DNA of 64,000 bases from Enterococcus_D entomosocium (GTDB lineage Bacteria > Bacillota > Bacilli > Lactobacillales > Enterococcaceae): the NCBI RefSeq assembly GCF_030441895.1, contig NZ_JARJAS010000002.1. One strand, given 5' to 3'. Positions 7,385 to 17,031 of the stretch are shown piece by piece. A program made the position numbers and the translations under genes. The notes beneath the pieces were generated by a model. It saw only the letters and a list, made by a program, of their open reading frames with translations, had not been told where the DNA came from and made no database searches. Each line of letters opens with the position of its first letter. Positions within the stretch are counted from its first letter, which is position 1.

Positions 7385-9196
7385 ATGTGTGGAATTGTAG
7401 GAATCGTAGGAAAATCAAATGCAGAACGAATTATTTTAAACGGATTGGAACGCTTAGAGTATCGGGGCTATGACTCAGCAGGCCTTTATGTCGCTGATCG
7501 GACTTCGGATCATTTAGTGAAAGCCCAAGGAAGAATCAAAAACTTGGAAGAAAAAGTGACTTCTGAAGTAACAGGAACGATCGGTATCGGACATACCCGT
7601 TGGGCGACCCATGGCAAGCCATCAGAAATGAATGCTCATCCTCACACTTCGGCAAACCAAGCACTCGTTTTGGTTCATAATGGTGTGATCGAAAACTTTG
7701 AAGAGCTTCATCAAGAATATTTAAGCAACCACCAGTTTGAAGGTCAAACAGATACCGAAATCGTTGTTCATTTGATTGAAGTGTTGAAAGAGCAAGACAA
7801 CAGCACGACCAAAGCGGCCTTTAAAAAAGCTTTGTCCTTGATTCGCGGCTCTTATGCCTTTGCTTTAGTAGAAAAAAAAGATCCAGAAACCATTTATGTT
7901 GCTAAAAATAAAAGTCCCTTATTGATCGGTTTGGGAGATGGATTTAATGTCATTTGCAGCGATGCCTTAGCAATGCTCGATCAAACGACTCATTTTGTTG
8001 AGATAGAAGATGGCGAAATGGTGACCGTAACAGCCGATGCGATCGAAATCGAAGATCCAAAAGGAAACCTTGTGTACCGTGAATCTTATGAAGCACAACT
8101 AGATCTGACTGACATCGAAAAAGGAACGTACCCTTACTACATGTTAAAAGAAATCGATGATCAACCAACCGTGATGCGCCGCTTGATCCAAGAATATCAA
8201 GGAGAATCCGGTGAAGTAGTAATCGATCCAGCGTTAAAAAACGAACTTTTAGCTAGCGATCGAATCTACATCATCGCATGTGGTACCAGTAATCATGCTG
8301 GTTGGGCAGCAAAATCCATTTTAGAAAAGCTAACACAGATCCCTGTTGAGGTTCACTTATCTAGTGAGTTTGGCTACAACATGCCATTGTTGTCAGCAAA
8401 ACCCTTCTTCTTGTTCTTATCACAAAGTGGTGAAACGGCAGATAGCCGTCAAGTATTAGTGACGATCAACCAGTTAGGTCTTCCTAGTCTCACGATTACC
8501 AATGTTGCTGGTTCTACTCTTTCTCGAGAAGCGAACCATACCTTATTGCTTCATGCTGGTCCAGAAATCGCCGTTGCCTCTACAAAAGCATATACCGGAC
8601 AGATCGCTGTCATGACCTTATTAGCAAAAGCCATTGGTGATGAAAAAGCTGTCCCTGAAGCATTGGATTTTGACGTGTTCCATGAACTAAGCATCGTTGC
8701 TTCTGCAATGGAGGCTTTAGTGGATGAAAAAGCTGTTATCAGTCAATTTGCTGAAGATTTTCTTTCCGAAACCCGTAATGCATTTTACATTGGTCGTGGG
8801 AATGATTACTATGTATCAATGGAAGCGGCATTGAAATTAAAAGAAATTTCTTATATCCAAGCGGAAGGCTTTGCGGCTGGTGAATTAAAACACGGCACCA
8901 TCGCGTTGATCGAAGAAGGTACACCAGTGATCGGTGTGATCACGGAAGAAGTGACTGGCTCTCATACGCGAGGCAATTTGAAAGAAGTCGAATCTCGTGG
9001 GGCTCACACCCTTGTGATCGTTAGTCAAGAGTTAGCAAAAGCGACTGATCAAATCATTTTGCCAAATGTTCATCCATTGGTAACCAGCTTAGTGGCAGTC
9101 GTTCCAACACAGCTGCTGGCTTACTTTGCCACTTTACAACGCGGATTCGATGTTGATAAACCAAGAAACTTAGCAAAATCCGTTACCGTTGAATAG
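7385..9196 (+). CDS. glmS: Glutamine--fructose-6-phosphate aminotransferase (isomerizing)
   Basis: Makes glucosamine-6-phosphate from fructose-6-phosphate and glutamine, the first step towards UDP-GlcNAc for the cell wall. The N-terminal class II glutaminase domain starts MCGIVGIVGK with the nucleophile Cys2. Two SIS sugar-isomerase domains follow (about 285-430 and 455-595, with the SQSGETADS phosphate-binding loop). The chain ends DKPRNLAKSVTVE, the closed C-terminal tail typical of GlmS. 603 residues is normal. It is a single-gene unit with its own promoter, ribozyme and terminator. GlmM, the next enzyme of the pathway, is encoded convergently next to it. Confidence 0.98.
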   Translation: MCGIVGIVGKSNAERIILNGLERLEYRGYDSAGLYVADRTSDHLVKAQGRIKNLEEKVTSEVTGTIGIGHTRWATHGKPSEMNAHPHTSANQALVLVHNGVIENFEELHQEYLSNHQFEGQTDTEIVVHLIEVLKEQDNSTTKAAFKKALSLIRGSYAFALVEKKDPETIYVAKNKSPLLIGLGDGFNVICSDALAMLDQTTHFVEIEDGEMVTVTADAIEIEDPKGNLVYRESYEAQLDLTDIEKGTYPYYMLKEIDDQPTVMRRLIQEYQGESGEVVIDPALKNELLASDRIYIIACGTSNHAGWAAKSILEKLTQIPVEVHLSSEFGYNMPLLSAKPFFLFLSQSGETADSRQVLVTINQLGLPSLTITNVAGSTLSREANHTLLLHAGPEIAVASTKAYTGQIAVMTLLAKAIGDEKAVPEALDFDVFHELSIVASAMEALVDEKAVISQFAEDFLSETRNAFYIGRGNDYYVSMEAALKLKEISYIQAEGFAAGELKHGTIALIEEGTPVIGVITEEVTGSHTRGNLKEVESRGAHTLVIVSQELAKATDQIILPNVHPLVTSLVAVVPTQLLAYFATLQRGFDVDKPRNLAKSVTVE

Positions 9197-9242
9197 TTTT
9201 TTAAAAAACTGAAACCGAATTGGTTATCTTCTGTTTAATAAA

Positions 9243-9289
9243 AAGAACTCCTCGTTCGATGACTCGATCGTTCATAGGGGTTCTTTTTT
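9243..9289 (+). terminator. Intrinsic terminator of glmS
   Basis: AAGAACTCCT (9243-9252) pairs with AGGGGTTCTT (9276-9285) and is followed by TTTT, about 45 bases after the glmS stop. The rest of the gap to 9440 shows no gene; it holds only a short TTGTCGACAA palindrome. Confidence 0.8.
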
Positions 9290-9440
9290 CTTGTTTTATG
9301 CACAACAAATCCGAAAAGACTTTTAAAAGCAACTATACTTCGCAAGGCTTGCCCACGGCGTGTTCCCTTTTAAGCGTTGTCGACAAATTCGTTGACAAGT
9401 TTCTCTAGTTCGCAAGTTGGCTTCTTGCTGGTAAGTAGAC

Positions 9441-9475
9441 AAAAAAGACGACCAAAGAATATCTTTGATCGTCTT
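9441..9475 (-). terminator. Intrinsic terminator of the cdaA-cdaR-glmM operon
   Basis: AAGACGA-CAAAGA (9445-9458) pairs with TCTTTG-TCGTCTT (9462-9475). On the minus strand it is followed by a T-run, 10 bases after the glmM stop codon. Confidence 0.8.
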
Positions 9476-9485
9476 ACTTCTTCAT

Positions 9486-10841
9486 TTATTCCGCACCGAT
9501 TTCTTCTCGAACGACCGCTGCGATTTTTTCAACATAGTAATCGACTTTTTCAATGGTTGGTGCTTCTGCCATCACCCGAAGCAATGGTTCTGTTCCTGAA
9601 GGACGAACCAAGATACGGCCTTCGCCGTTCATTTCTGCTTCTGTCTCTTCCACGATTTTACGGATAGATGGAACATCCATCGCACCATTTTTATCTGTCA
9701 CTCGAATGTTGACAAGTTTTTGTGGATAGATCGTTACCTCTCCTGCTAATTCCGACAGTTTCTTGCCCGTTTGTTTCATGATATTCAATAGTTGAATTCC
9801 TGATAGTAAACCGTCACCTGTCGTATTGAAATCCAAGAAAATCATATGCCCTGATTGCTCGCCACCGAAATTATAATCGTTTTTACGCATTTCTTCTACG
9901 ACATAACGGTCACCGACTTGTGTGATCACATCTTTCAGACCAATTGCTTCCACTGCTTTGTGGAACCCTAAATTGCTCATGACTGTTGTAACGATCGTTC
10001 CTTGGTTCAAGCGTTTTTGTTCTGCTAAATATTTTGCACAGATATACATGATCTTATCGCCATCAACGATATTTCCTAGTTCATCAACTGCGATGACCCG
10101 ATCGCCATCTCCATCAAATGCAAGACCAGCATCGGCCCCTTTTTCAACGACGAATTCGGCTAATGTTTCGGGGTGAGTCGAACCAACACCATCATTGATG
10201 TTCAACCCATCTGGGGAAGTTCCCATTGTGAAGAATTCTGTTTCTAGATCGGCAAACAAACGATTAACGCTTGTAGCTGTTGCGCCATTTGCTGCATCGA
10301 CACAAACCGTGATCCCTTCTAAATCGTCAGGAATCGTTTGACGTAGAAATTGAGAGTATTTCAATAACCCTTCTGGGAACTCATCCACCGTTCCTAAGCC
10401 ATCGGCAGAAGGTCGAGGAAGTGTATCTTCCGGCGCATCAAGCAATGCTTCAATTTCAGCTTCTTGTTCATCGACTAATTTAAAGCCATCATTTCCGAAG
10501 AACTTGATCCCATTGTCTTGTGCAGGATTGTGAGAGGCAGAGATCATCACACCTGCGCTTGCTTTTTGTACTTTCGTCAAGTATGCCACTCCTGGTGTGG
10601 AAATAACGCCTAATTGAAATACCTCGATCCCAACGGATAACAAACCAGCAATCAATGCGCTTTCTAGCATTTGTCCAGAAATTCGTGTGTCTCGCCCAAC
10701 CAATACGCGAGGACGACGGTCCCCGGTTTCATGTTGACTTAGTACATAGCCGCCGTAACGCCCCAATTTAAATGCTAACTCAGGTGTCAATTCCTTGTTA
10801 GCTTCTCCTCTAACACCATCAGTACCAAAATATTTTCCCAT
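9486..10841 (-). CDS. glmM: Phosphoglucosamine mutase
   Basis: Converts glucosamine-6-phosphate to glucosamine-1-phosphate for peptidoglycan precursor synthesis. The phosphoserine loop reads SASHNPAQDNG (active Ser about residue 103), the metal loop is DGDGDR (about 242), and the sugar-binding GGEQSGH and phosphate-binding RPSGTEPL motifs follow. 451 residues is typical. It lies downstream of cdaA and cdaR in one operon. In Gram-positive bacteria GlmM binds and inhibits the diadenylate cyclase CdaA, so the gene order reflects a known protein complex. Confidence 0.98.
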   Translation of the reverse strand: MGKYFGTDGVRGEANKELTPELAFKLGRYGGYVLSQHETGDRRPRVLVGRDTRISGQMLESALIAGLLSVGIEVFQLGVISTPGVAYLTKVQKASAGVMISASHNPAQDNGIKFFGNDGFKLVDEQEAEIEALLDAPEDTLPRPSADGLGTVDEFPEGLLKYSQFLRQTIPDDLEGITVCVDAANGATATSVNRLFADLETEFFTMGTSPDGLNINDGVGSTHPETLAEFVVEKGADAGLAFDGDGDRVIAVDELGNIVDGDKIMYICAKYLAEQKRLNQGTIVTTVMSNLGFHKAVEAIGLKDVITQVGDRYVVEEMRKNDYNFGGEQSGHMIFLDFNTTGDGLLSGIQLLNIMKQTGKKLSELAGEVTIYPQKLVNIRVTDKNGAMDVPSIRKIVEETEAEMNGEGRILVRPSGTEPLLRVMAEAPTIEKVDYYVEKIAAVVREEIGAE

Positions 10842-10880
10842 TTTAATAACCTCTCTTATTCATTCTCTACAGTCAAACGA

Positions 10881-11972
10881 CTAAGAACTACTTGTCGTCG
10901 TGCTGCTTGCGGAATTCTCTGTTTGTTCGTTCGTCGTGTCGTCTGTTGAAGAGTTGTCTTGAGAATTCTCACTATTCACTGCTTCATTGCTATCATTGTT
11001 TGATTGATTCTCCGTAGTAGCTTCTGCAACCGGTGTGATTTGGATCGTCACGACCGTTGGATTGATTGTTGTCCCCTCAGGCACTGGAATGGTTACTGTC
11101 CGTTCCGTCGTTGTCGTGATCTCACTAACGTCCACCGGCACACCGATCTGTTGGGTTTCATCCAAGATACTTTGTGGTCCTGTCAGAACGGCACTGATAC
11201 TGCTCATGCGATAAATGTAATGGGAGATCCCGTCTGGAGTTGTCCCTTGTTGTGTAACAAACAATTCAATTTCTTTGCTTGGAGCCTCCATCACCAATGC
11301 AACATCTACCGAATCAGGATCCGCGATGATCGCTAATGGATTGTTGTCGCTATCCCAGGCTTCGATGGTTCCATTGACAGTGATCGAATCCCCAGTGATA
11401 TCATCTGGATTTACGATTGCTACCACTCGGTCGATTTCAGCTAATGTTTGATCGCCAGTTGTGATTTCTACTTTCTGCGGATCGACACTCATTGAATCGA
11501 CGCCGTAACCACTCGTTGCTCCGTCAGTGGAGATGACGGGTTCAACGGTAAACGTTTGGGTCACTTTTTTCTCGATCGTCACAGTGACTGTTTTTGGTTC
11601 GATTTCAGCTGTGACGCTTGAACTAAGATTTTTTACTTCTAAAGGGACCTCATGGGTTCCTTCATCGAGCCCAGTCAAATCAGCTACGACTCGAAAGCTC
11701 CGTGTTTCCTCACTACGTTCTGCATTCAATTGTACACGATTTCGACTAGATAAAGTCACATCCACTGTTGTTTCAAATCCTTGGATGAAGTATTCATCCG
11801 TGTCGTAGGTGGTCTGAATCGGTACATTTTCGATCTCTTCCTCATAAGGATTTGATGTTCCCGCAAGATTGACTTGCAGACTTGATCCGCTGGCGATGAA
11901 AAACAAAACCAGACTAAAGAACAGCGCTAGTATACCATAAAATACGTTTTGACGACGCTCTTTCTTGATCAT
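10881..11972 (-). CDS. cdaR: CdaR (YbbR-domain) regulator of the diadenylate cyclase
   Basis: A membrane-anchored extracytoplasmic protein with an N-terminal hydrophobic helix (about residues 10-30) and several tandem YbbR domains of beta-strands. Conserved stretches include VQTTYDTDEYFIQGFE and similar repeats. CdaR proteins modulate CdaA activity. The final 45 residues or so are a low-complexity Ser/Thr/Asn/Glu tail (SNNDSNEAVNSENSQDNSST), probably a flexible extracellular tail. The start overlaps the cdaA stop by 4 bases, indicating translational coupling. Glycan or peptide sensing is a possible role but is not established. Confidence 0.92.
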   Translation of the reverse strand: MIKKERRQNVFYGILALFFSLVLFFIASGSSLQVNLAGTSNPYEEEIENVPIQTTYDTDEYFIQGFETTVDVTLSSRNRVQLNAERSEETRSFRVVADLTGLDEGTHEVPLEVKNLSSSVTAEIEPKTVTVTIEKKVTQTFTVEPVISTDGATSGYGVDSMSVDPQKVEITTGDQTLAEIDRVVAIVNPDDITGDSITVNGTIEAWDSDNNPLAIIADPDSVDVALVMEAPSKEIELFVTQQGTTPDGISHYIYRMSSISAVLTGPQSILDETQQIGVPVDVSEITTTTERTVTIPVPEGTTINPTVVTIQITPVAEATTENQSNNDSNEAVNSENSQDNSSTDDTTNEQTENSASSTTTSSS

Positions 11973-12850
11973 TTTCTTCCTCCTTTGTTGACCCCTTCAA
12001 AGAAAGATTGCAGCAAGTTGCGTTTGCCAGGTTTTTCTTCCGGAACTAATTCGCGATTCAACACGTCGAGATACTCTTGGCGCGAAAGTTCAGTCAACAT
12101 GCGATTATTTAGCGTAATACTAACGTCGCCGGTTTCTTCTGAGACGATAATGGTCAATGCGTCACTGACTTCTGATATCCCAACAGCTGCTCTATGACGT
12201 GTCCCGAATTCTTTCGGAATCAGTGGACTTTCTGACAATGGCAAGTAGGCACTAGCAACAGCGATCTTATCATCTCTTAAAATGACTGCACCATCATGCA
12301 GCGGTGTATTAGGAATAAAAATATTGATCAGTAGTTCGCCCGTCACATCCGCATCTAAGGGAATCCCAGTTTCGATGTATTCTTCTAAACCAGTCGTCCG
12401 CTCGATCGTGATCAATGCACCGATCTTTCGTTTTGCCATATATTGAACAGCTTTGTCCAGTGCTTGGACCAAAACTTCATCCCGCCGTTTTTCGTTTTTA
12501 GAAGTCTTGAAGAAAGAGCTGCGTCCAAGATGCTCTAGCCCCCGTCGAATTTCTGGTTGGAAAATAACAATTGCGGCGATCACCCCATAAGTAATGACTT
12601 GATCCATCAACCAAGATAGCGTCTTTAATCCTACGATACCAGCCAAAAACCTTAGAACAATGAACAGTCCGACTCCTTTGAACAACTGGATCGCTTTTGT
12701 CCCTCGCACAAGCTGGATAAGCTTATAAACCAAGTACCAAACAACGATCACATCTAAAACATTTACTAAAAAAGACCAAGAAAATATATCAAATGAGAGC
12801 AATTCTCTCCAATAATCTAAATTAAAAAAATCCCTGAAATTTATCAACAT
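11969..12850 (-). CDS. cdaA: Diadenylate cyclase CdaA (DacA)
   Basis: Makes the essential second messenger c-di-AMP from two ATP molecules, which controls potassium and osmolyte transport and wall homeostasis. Three hydrophobic helices occupy about residues 28-100. The DAC domain follows, with the catalytic DGAVIL and RHRAA motifs at about 180 and 212. The C-terminus is basic. At 293 residues it fits the CdaA class. It is first in the cdaA-cdaR-glmM operon; an extended -10 (TGTTATACT) lies about 37 bases upstream of the start. Confidence 0.97.
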   Translation of the reverse strand: MLINFRDFFNLDYWRELLSFDIFSWSFLVNVLDVIVVWYLVYKLIQLVRGTKAIQLFKGVGLFIVLRFLAGIVGLKTLSWLMDQVITYGVIAAIVIFQPEIRRGLEHLGRSSFFKTSKNEKRRDEVLVQALDKAVQYMAKRKIGALITIERTTGLEEYIETGIPLDADVTGELLINIFIPNTPLHDGAVILRDDKIAVASAYLPLSESPLIPKEFGTRHRAAVGISEVSDALTIIVSEETGDVSITLNNRMLTELSRQEYLDVLNRELVPEEKPGKRNLLQSFFEGVNKGGRK

Positions 12851-12886
12851 AAACAGCCTTCCTTTATTCTTAAGACTTCAGATAAT

Positions 12887-12892
12887 AGTATA
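12887..12892 (-). promoter_or_regulatory. Probable extended -10 element of the cdaA operon
   Basis: Minus-strand TATACT preceded by TGT (TGn motif). No good -35 box stands 17 bases upstream, as is common for extended -10 promoters. The predicted start point is near 12880, 30 bases from the cdaA start codon. Confidence 0.55.
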
Positions 12893-13064
12893 ACATAGGA
12901 CCTCTTCAAAGATTTGAAAAAAAACAAATTTATGAAAAAGTTTTGAAAAAATAAACAGCTCTTTTATTTAGTTTACCATTATCATGAAATCATTGTTTGT
13001 CAAAGGTCTTAGAAGATTTCATCTAAAAGAGCTTCTTGCACGCATTTCATAGGAAAAACAACAA

Positions 13065-13106
13065 ACGACCCTGAAAAAACGTGATAAAGCGTTTTTCCAG
13101 GATCGT
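13065..13106 (-). terminator. Intrinsic terminator of nifJ
   Basis: ACGACCCTG-AAAAACG (13066-13081) pairs with CGTTTTTCCAGGATCGT (13090-13106), a long stem just past the nifJ stop codon on the minus strand. The tail on that side is TTGTTGTTTTTCC. Confidence 0.75.
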
Positions 13107-13120
13107 TCCTCAGCTAGCGA

Positions 13121-16100
13121 TTATTCTTGCTGACGACGTTTTGCGCGCGCTGCACGCCGTGCTGCTCTTTCAGCGAGCTGTTCTTCGCTTAACGGCTGTT
13201 TTTCTCTTCGCACACGCTCCGTTTTTACTGCCATTGGTTGTTCTGTATCAGTACTTACATTTTTTTCAAGCTTTGCTCGAATTTTTTCTTCTTGACCTGC
13301 TAAGCGGGCATAGTTATAGAAACGAGTTTTCGCATCTGAAACGGTTTTTTCAAACAAGGCTTGCGCCGCATTGGGATTGGCAGACTGCAAGGAAGCAAAT
13401 CGGACTTGGGTCTGCATAAAGGCAGGCATTTGATCAAATGCTGGCTTTTTGAAATCGAGCGTCATTGGCTGTTTCCCATTTTCTGCCAACAGCGGGTTAT
13501 AGCGGTAGAGACTCCAATACCCTGATGCAACTGCTTCTTGCGCTTCTTTCAAGGATTGACGCATTCCGCCAGCAAGACCGTGAGTGATACATGGCGTATA
13601 GGCAATGATGATTGACGGTCCCGGGAACCGCTCGGCTTCTTCAAAGGCTTTGATCGTTTGCATTTGATTAGCACCAGATGCGATTTGTGCGACGTAGACA
13701 TGTCCGTAGGTCATCGCCATCATTCCTAAATCTTTTTTGGAAACAAACTTGCCACTAGCAGCGAATTTAGCAATAGCCGAAGTTGGTGTCGCTTTGGAGA
13801 CTTGCCCCCCCGTATTGGAATAAACTTCATTATCTAACACAAGAATATTGACATCTGCACCAGAAGCGAGAACATGATCGATACCGCCAAACCCAATATC
13901 ATATGCCCAGCCATCGCCACCTATCATCCATTGGCTTGGCTTAACAAACAAATCTTTTTCCTGCAGGATTTTGTTCAGCTGAGGTGTCGTGGAAGCCTCA
14001 GCTTCTAAGGCGGCGATCAATTTTGCTGCTCGCTGCTGTGTCCCAGCACTTTCTTCTCGATGAAGGTCCCAATCATCAATCAAAGCCTGCAATTCTTCTG
14101 ATACAGCGGCTTTCAATGACTGCAACTGGGCTGCTAATTTCTCCCGTCGGGTTTGGTTGGCTAAGAACATGCCATAGCCATATTCGGCATTGTCTTCAAA
14201 CAGCGAGTTTGACCAAGCTGGACCCTGTCCTAAGTGATTGGTTGTATAAGGGGATACTGGTGAGGTTCCACCCCAAATCGAAGAGCAACCGGTCGCATTG
14301 GCGATCATCATGCGATCACCAAACATTTGGGTCAGAAGTTTGACATAAGGGGTTTCCCCACAGCCCGCACAAGCACCAGAGAACTCCAATAAGGGCTTAT
14401 TGAATTGGGAGCCCAAAACAGTTCCTGGTTTTGCTGGATTTTCCTTTTGGCGTAAAGTCATCGCAAAAGCCCAATTTAAAGCTTGCTCTTTTTGTTCTTC
14501 GTAAGGACGCATCGTCAAGGCTTTCCCTTTGGCGGGACATGCCTCCACACAAAGGCCGCAACCTGTACAATCTTCAACGGAAACTTGAATTCGATATTTT
14601 TGGCCGTTCGCTCCTCGCATCTCTCTGACGATAAAGCCTTCCGGTGCTTCGGTTAATTCATCTTCATCTGCCAAAAACGGGCGGATCGCCGCATGAGGAC
14701 AGACGAAGGCACACTCATTGCACATGGTACAGCGATCTGATAGCCACTCGGGCACTTCAACAGCGATGCCCCGCTTCTCAACCGCTGTTGTCCCGACAGG
14801 GATCACCCCTTCAGTCATTTGGTTCCTTACGAGGGTGCCGACGGATAGTTGATTGCCTTCTTGACGGTTGATGGGTTCCACAATTTCCCGCACAAATTGT
14901 GTCATAGCAGTGGATGTCCTTTCCGGCACTTCGATTGTTGCCCACTCGCTTGGAACAGGGATTTCTTGTAATAATTCGATGGTGCGATCAATGGCTGCTT
15001 GGTTCTTTTCAACGATCGCCATCGATTTGTGCCGATAACTTTTCAGCGCCTCTTCTTTTAAAATCGGCAAGATTTCCTCGGTCGGAATGATGTTTGCCAA
15101 GTAAAAGAAGGCTGTTTCCATCGCGGTATTGATCCGCCCACCTAAGCCAACTTCCATTGCCAACTGCATGGCGTTGATGGTATAAAAACGGATCTCGTTT
15201 TCAGCAAGATAACGTTTCATCTTCTTCGGTAGATTATTTAAAATTTGCTCTTGTGACCAGGTCGTATTTAATAAAAAGGTTCCGCCTTTTTTGAGTCCTT
15301 TCAGCAAATCATACGTATGCAAATACGCAGGCGTATGACATGCAACGAAATCCGCGTGTTCGATCAGATAGGTAGAACGAATGGGGGTATCCCCAAATCG
15401 CAGATGGGAAACCGTTAGACCACCAGATTTTTTCGAATCATAGTGGAAATAGCCTTGCACATATTTTTCGGTATGATCACCGATGATTTTGATTGCTGAC
15501 TTATTCGCCCCAACGGTCCCATCAGAGCCGAATCCCCAGAATTTCGCTTGGAAGGTGGATGGATCAGTTAGATCTAGCGTGCCTTTTGAGGGCAACGACA
15601 ATTGCGTCACATCATCCGTGATCCCAATGGTGAAGCGTTTCTTTTGGCTCGCTTTTGGCTTAATCAATTCGTCATAAACGGCAACGATTTGATCAGGCGT
15701 TACATCTTTTGACCCAAGACCATAGCGTCCACCAATGATCGTCGGCCGAATCGCTGCATCATACATGGCACTTTGCACATCCAAAAGCAAAGACTCTCCG
15801 TTGGCACCAGGTTCTTTGCTGCGATCCAATACAGCGATACTTTTGACGGTAGCAGGCAGTTTTTCTAAGAAAACTTCTAATGGGAATGGTCGATACAGAT
15901 GGATCGACAAGACTCCCACCTTGCGTCCAGAAGCGCACAAATGATCCACCGTTTGCTGGATCGTTTGCGTCGAGGACCCCATCGAAACGATAACTTCTTC
16001 GGCGTCCGCAGCACCATAATAATCCACTAAATCATAGTTGGTTCCTCTTAAAGCATTGATTTTCTTCATGTAAAAACGAACGATCTCAGGCAATGTTTGA

Positions 16101-16804
16101 TAGTGCTGATTGATCGTTTCCCGCTGTTGAAAATGGATATCAGGATTTTGATTCGTCCCACTCGTTGTTGGGTGATTCGGATTCATCGCTTTTTGACGAA
16201 AAGCAGCCAACTTTTCATGATTAACCAGTTGTGCGAGTTCTTCATAGTCCAGCACCTCGATTTTTTGAATCTCGTGACTGGTTCGGAAACCATCAAAAAA
16301 GTTTAAAAATGGAATGTTGGCTTCAATTGCTGCTAAATGAGCGACTGGCGCTAAATCCATTACTTCTTGAACACTGCTTTCCGCTAGCATAGCAAAGCCT
16401 GTTTGTCGAGTGGCCATTACGTCGGTATGATCTCCGAAAATATTCAAGGCATTGGTTGTTACTGCTCGGCTGGCGACATGAAAGACGCCTGGCAGCATTT
16501 CCCCAGCAATCTTGTACATATTTGGTACCATTAACAAAAGTCCCTGAGATGCCGTATAGGTCGTCGTTAAGGCGCCGGTTTTTAATGAGCCGTGAACCAC
16601 ACCCGCCGCCCCTGCTTCAGATTGCATTTCAACCACTTTCACCGGCTGCCCAAAAAGATTATGCTTTCCCTGAGCAGACCACTGATCCACTAATTCAGCC
16701 ATGGTTGAACTAGGGGTTATCGGATAGATCGCCGCAAGTTCCGTAAAGGCATAGGAAATATAGGCAGCTGCCGTATTGCCATCCATTGTTTTTCTTTTTC
16801 TCAT
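13121..16804 (-). CDS. nifJ: Pyruvate:ferredoxin (flavodoxin) oxidoreductase, single-chain
   Basis: Oxidises pyruvate to acetyl-CoA and CO2 and passes electrons to ferredoxin or flavodoxin. It uses thiamine diphosphate and three [4Fe-4S] clusters. All domains of the fused enzyme are present: the N-terminal pyrimidine-binding domain (AAIYPITPSSTMAE), domain III, the two-cluster ferredoxin insert (CTMCNECAFVCPHA at about residue 690 and CTGCGLCVEACPAKG at about 745), and the C-terminal TPP domain with CAGCGETPY and GGDGWAYDIGFGG. At 1,227 residues it is full length. The extreme C-terminus is a basic Arg/Ala/Lys-rich tail (about 40 residues) that is longer than usual. It is monocistronic, with a TATAAT -10 at 16852-16857 on its strand. 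The shared palindrome at 16903-16921 lies further upstream. In enterococci this oxygen-sensitive enzyme is an alternative to pyruvate formate-lyase and pyruvate dehydrogenase. Confidence 0.95.
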   Translation of the reverse strand: MRKRKTMDGNTAAAYISYAFTELAAIYPITPSSTMAELVDQWSAQGKHNLFGQPVKVVEMQSEAGAAGVVHGSLKTGALTTTYTASQGLLLMVPNMYKIAGEMLPGVFHVASRAVTTNALNIFGDHTDVMATRQTGFAMLAESSVQEVMDLAPVAHLAAIEANIPFLNFFDGFRTSHEIQKIEVLDYEELAQLVNHEKLAAFRQKAMNPNHPTTSGTNQNPDIHFQQRETINQHYQTLPEIVRFYMKKINALRGTNYDLVDYYGAADAEEVIVSMGSSTQTIQQTVDHLCASGRKVGVLSIHLYRPFPLEVFLEKLPATVKSIAVLDRSKEPGANGESLLLDVQSAMYDAAIRPTIIGGRYGLGSKDVTPDQIVAVYDELIKPKASQKKRFTIGITDDVTQLSLPSKGTLDLTDPSTFQAKFWGFGSDGTVGANKSAIKIIGDHTEKYVQGYFHYDSKKSGGLTVSHLRFGDTPIRSTYLIEHADFVACHTPAYLHTYDLLKGLKKGGTFLLNTTWSQEQILNNLPKKMKRYLAENEIRFYTINAMQLAMEVGLGGRINTAMETAFFYLANIIPTEEILPILKEEALKSYRHKSMAIVEKNQAAIDRTIELLQEIPVPSEWATIEVPERTSTAMTQFVREIVEPINRQEGNQLSVGTLVRNQMTEGVIPVGTTAVEKRGIAVEVPEWLSDRCTMCNECAFVCPHAAIRPFLADEDELTEAPEGFIVREMRGANGQKYRIQVSVEDCTGCGLCVEACPAKGKALTMRPYEEQKEQALNWAFAMTLRQKENPAKPGTVLGSQFNKPLLEFSGACAGCGETPYVKLLTQMFGDRMMIANATGCSSIWGGTSPVSPYTTNHLGQGPAWSNSLFEDNAEYGYGMFLANQTRREKLAAQLQSLKAAVSEELQALIDDWDLHREESAGTQQRAAKLIAALEAEASTTPQLNKILQEKDLFVKPSQWMIGGDGWAYDIGFGGIDHVLASGADVNILVLDNEVYSNTGGQVSKATPTSAIAKFAASGKFVSKKDLGMMAMTYGHVYVAQIASGANQMQTIKAFEEAERFPGPSIIIAYTPCITHGLAGGMRQSLKEAQEAVASGYWSLYRYNPLLAENGKQPMTLDFKKPAFDQMPAFMQTQVRFASLQSANPNAAQALFEKTVSDAKTRFYNYARLAGQEEKIRAKLEKNVSTDTEQPMAVKTERVRREKQPLSEEQLAERAARRAARAKRRQQE

Positions 16805-16902
16805 CTATATAACTTCCTTTAATCATCATTTTGCACAATAAAACACAATTCATTATAGCTGAAAATCAAGGAATATAAAAGCACCGGCTGGGTAATTTTC
16901 TT

Positions 16903-16921
16903 TATTTCGTGAAACGAAATA
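16903..16921. promoter_or_regulatory. Palindromic operator candidate between nifJ and the DsbA-like gene
   Basis: A perfect 8-base inverted repeat with a 3-base centre: TATTTCGT-GAA-ACGAAATA. It lies in the 227-base divergent region. Relative to nifJ it is about 50-70 bases upstream of the -10. Relative to the divergent gene it falls between a weak TTTATT (16901) and TAGTAT (16924), so it could block that promoter. It does not match the Rex, FNR, LexA, CtsR or CcpA consensus sequences. The cognate regulator is unknown. Confidence 0.5.
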
Positions 16922-17031
16922 CATAGTATTTAGCTAATTTCCCTCCTCATTTCACAGACTCGAATCAAAAGACCTGAGGCTTTTCTTTCAGTAGAAACTT
17001 CGGTAAACTAAAAGAAAAAGGAGGAATCTTA

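Noticed and set aside
9377..9386. TTGTCGACAA palindrome between glmS and glmM
   Set aside because: A single short palindrome in a convergent gap with no promoter nearby; likely chance.
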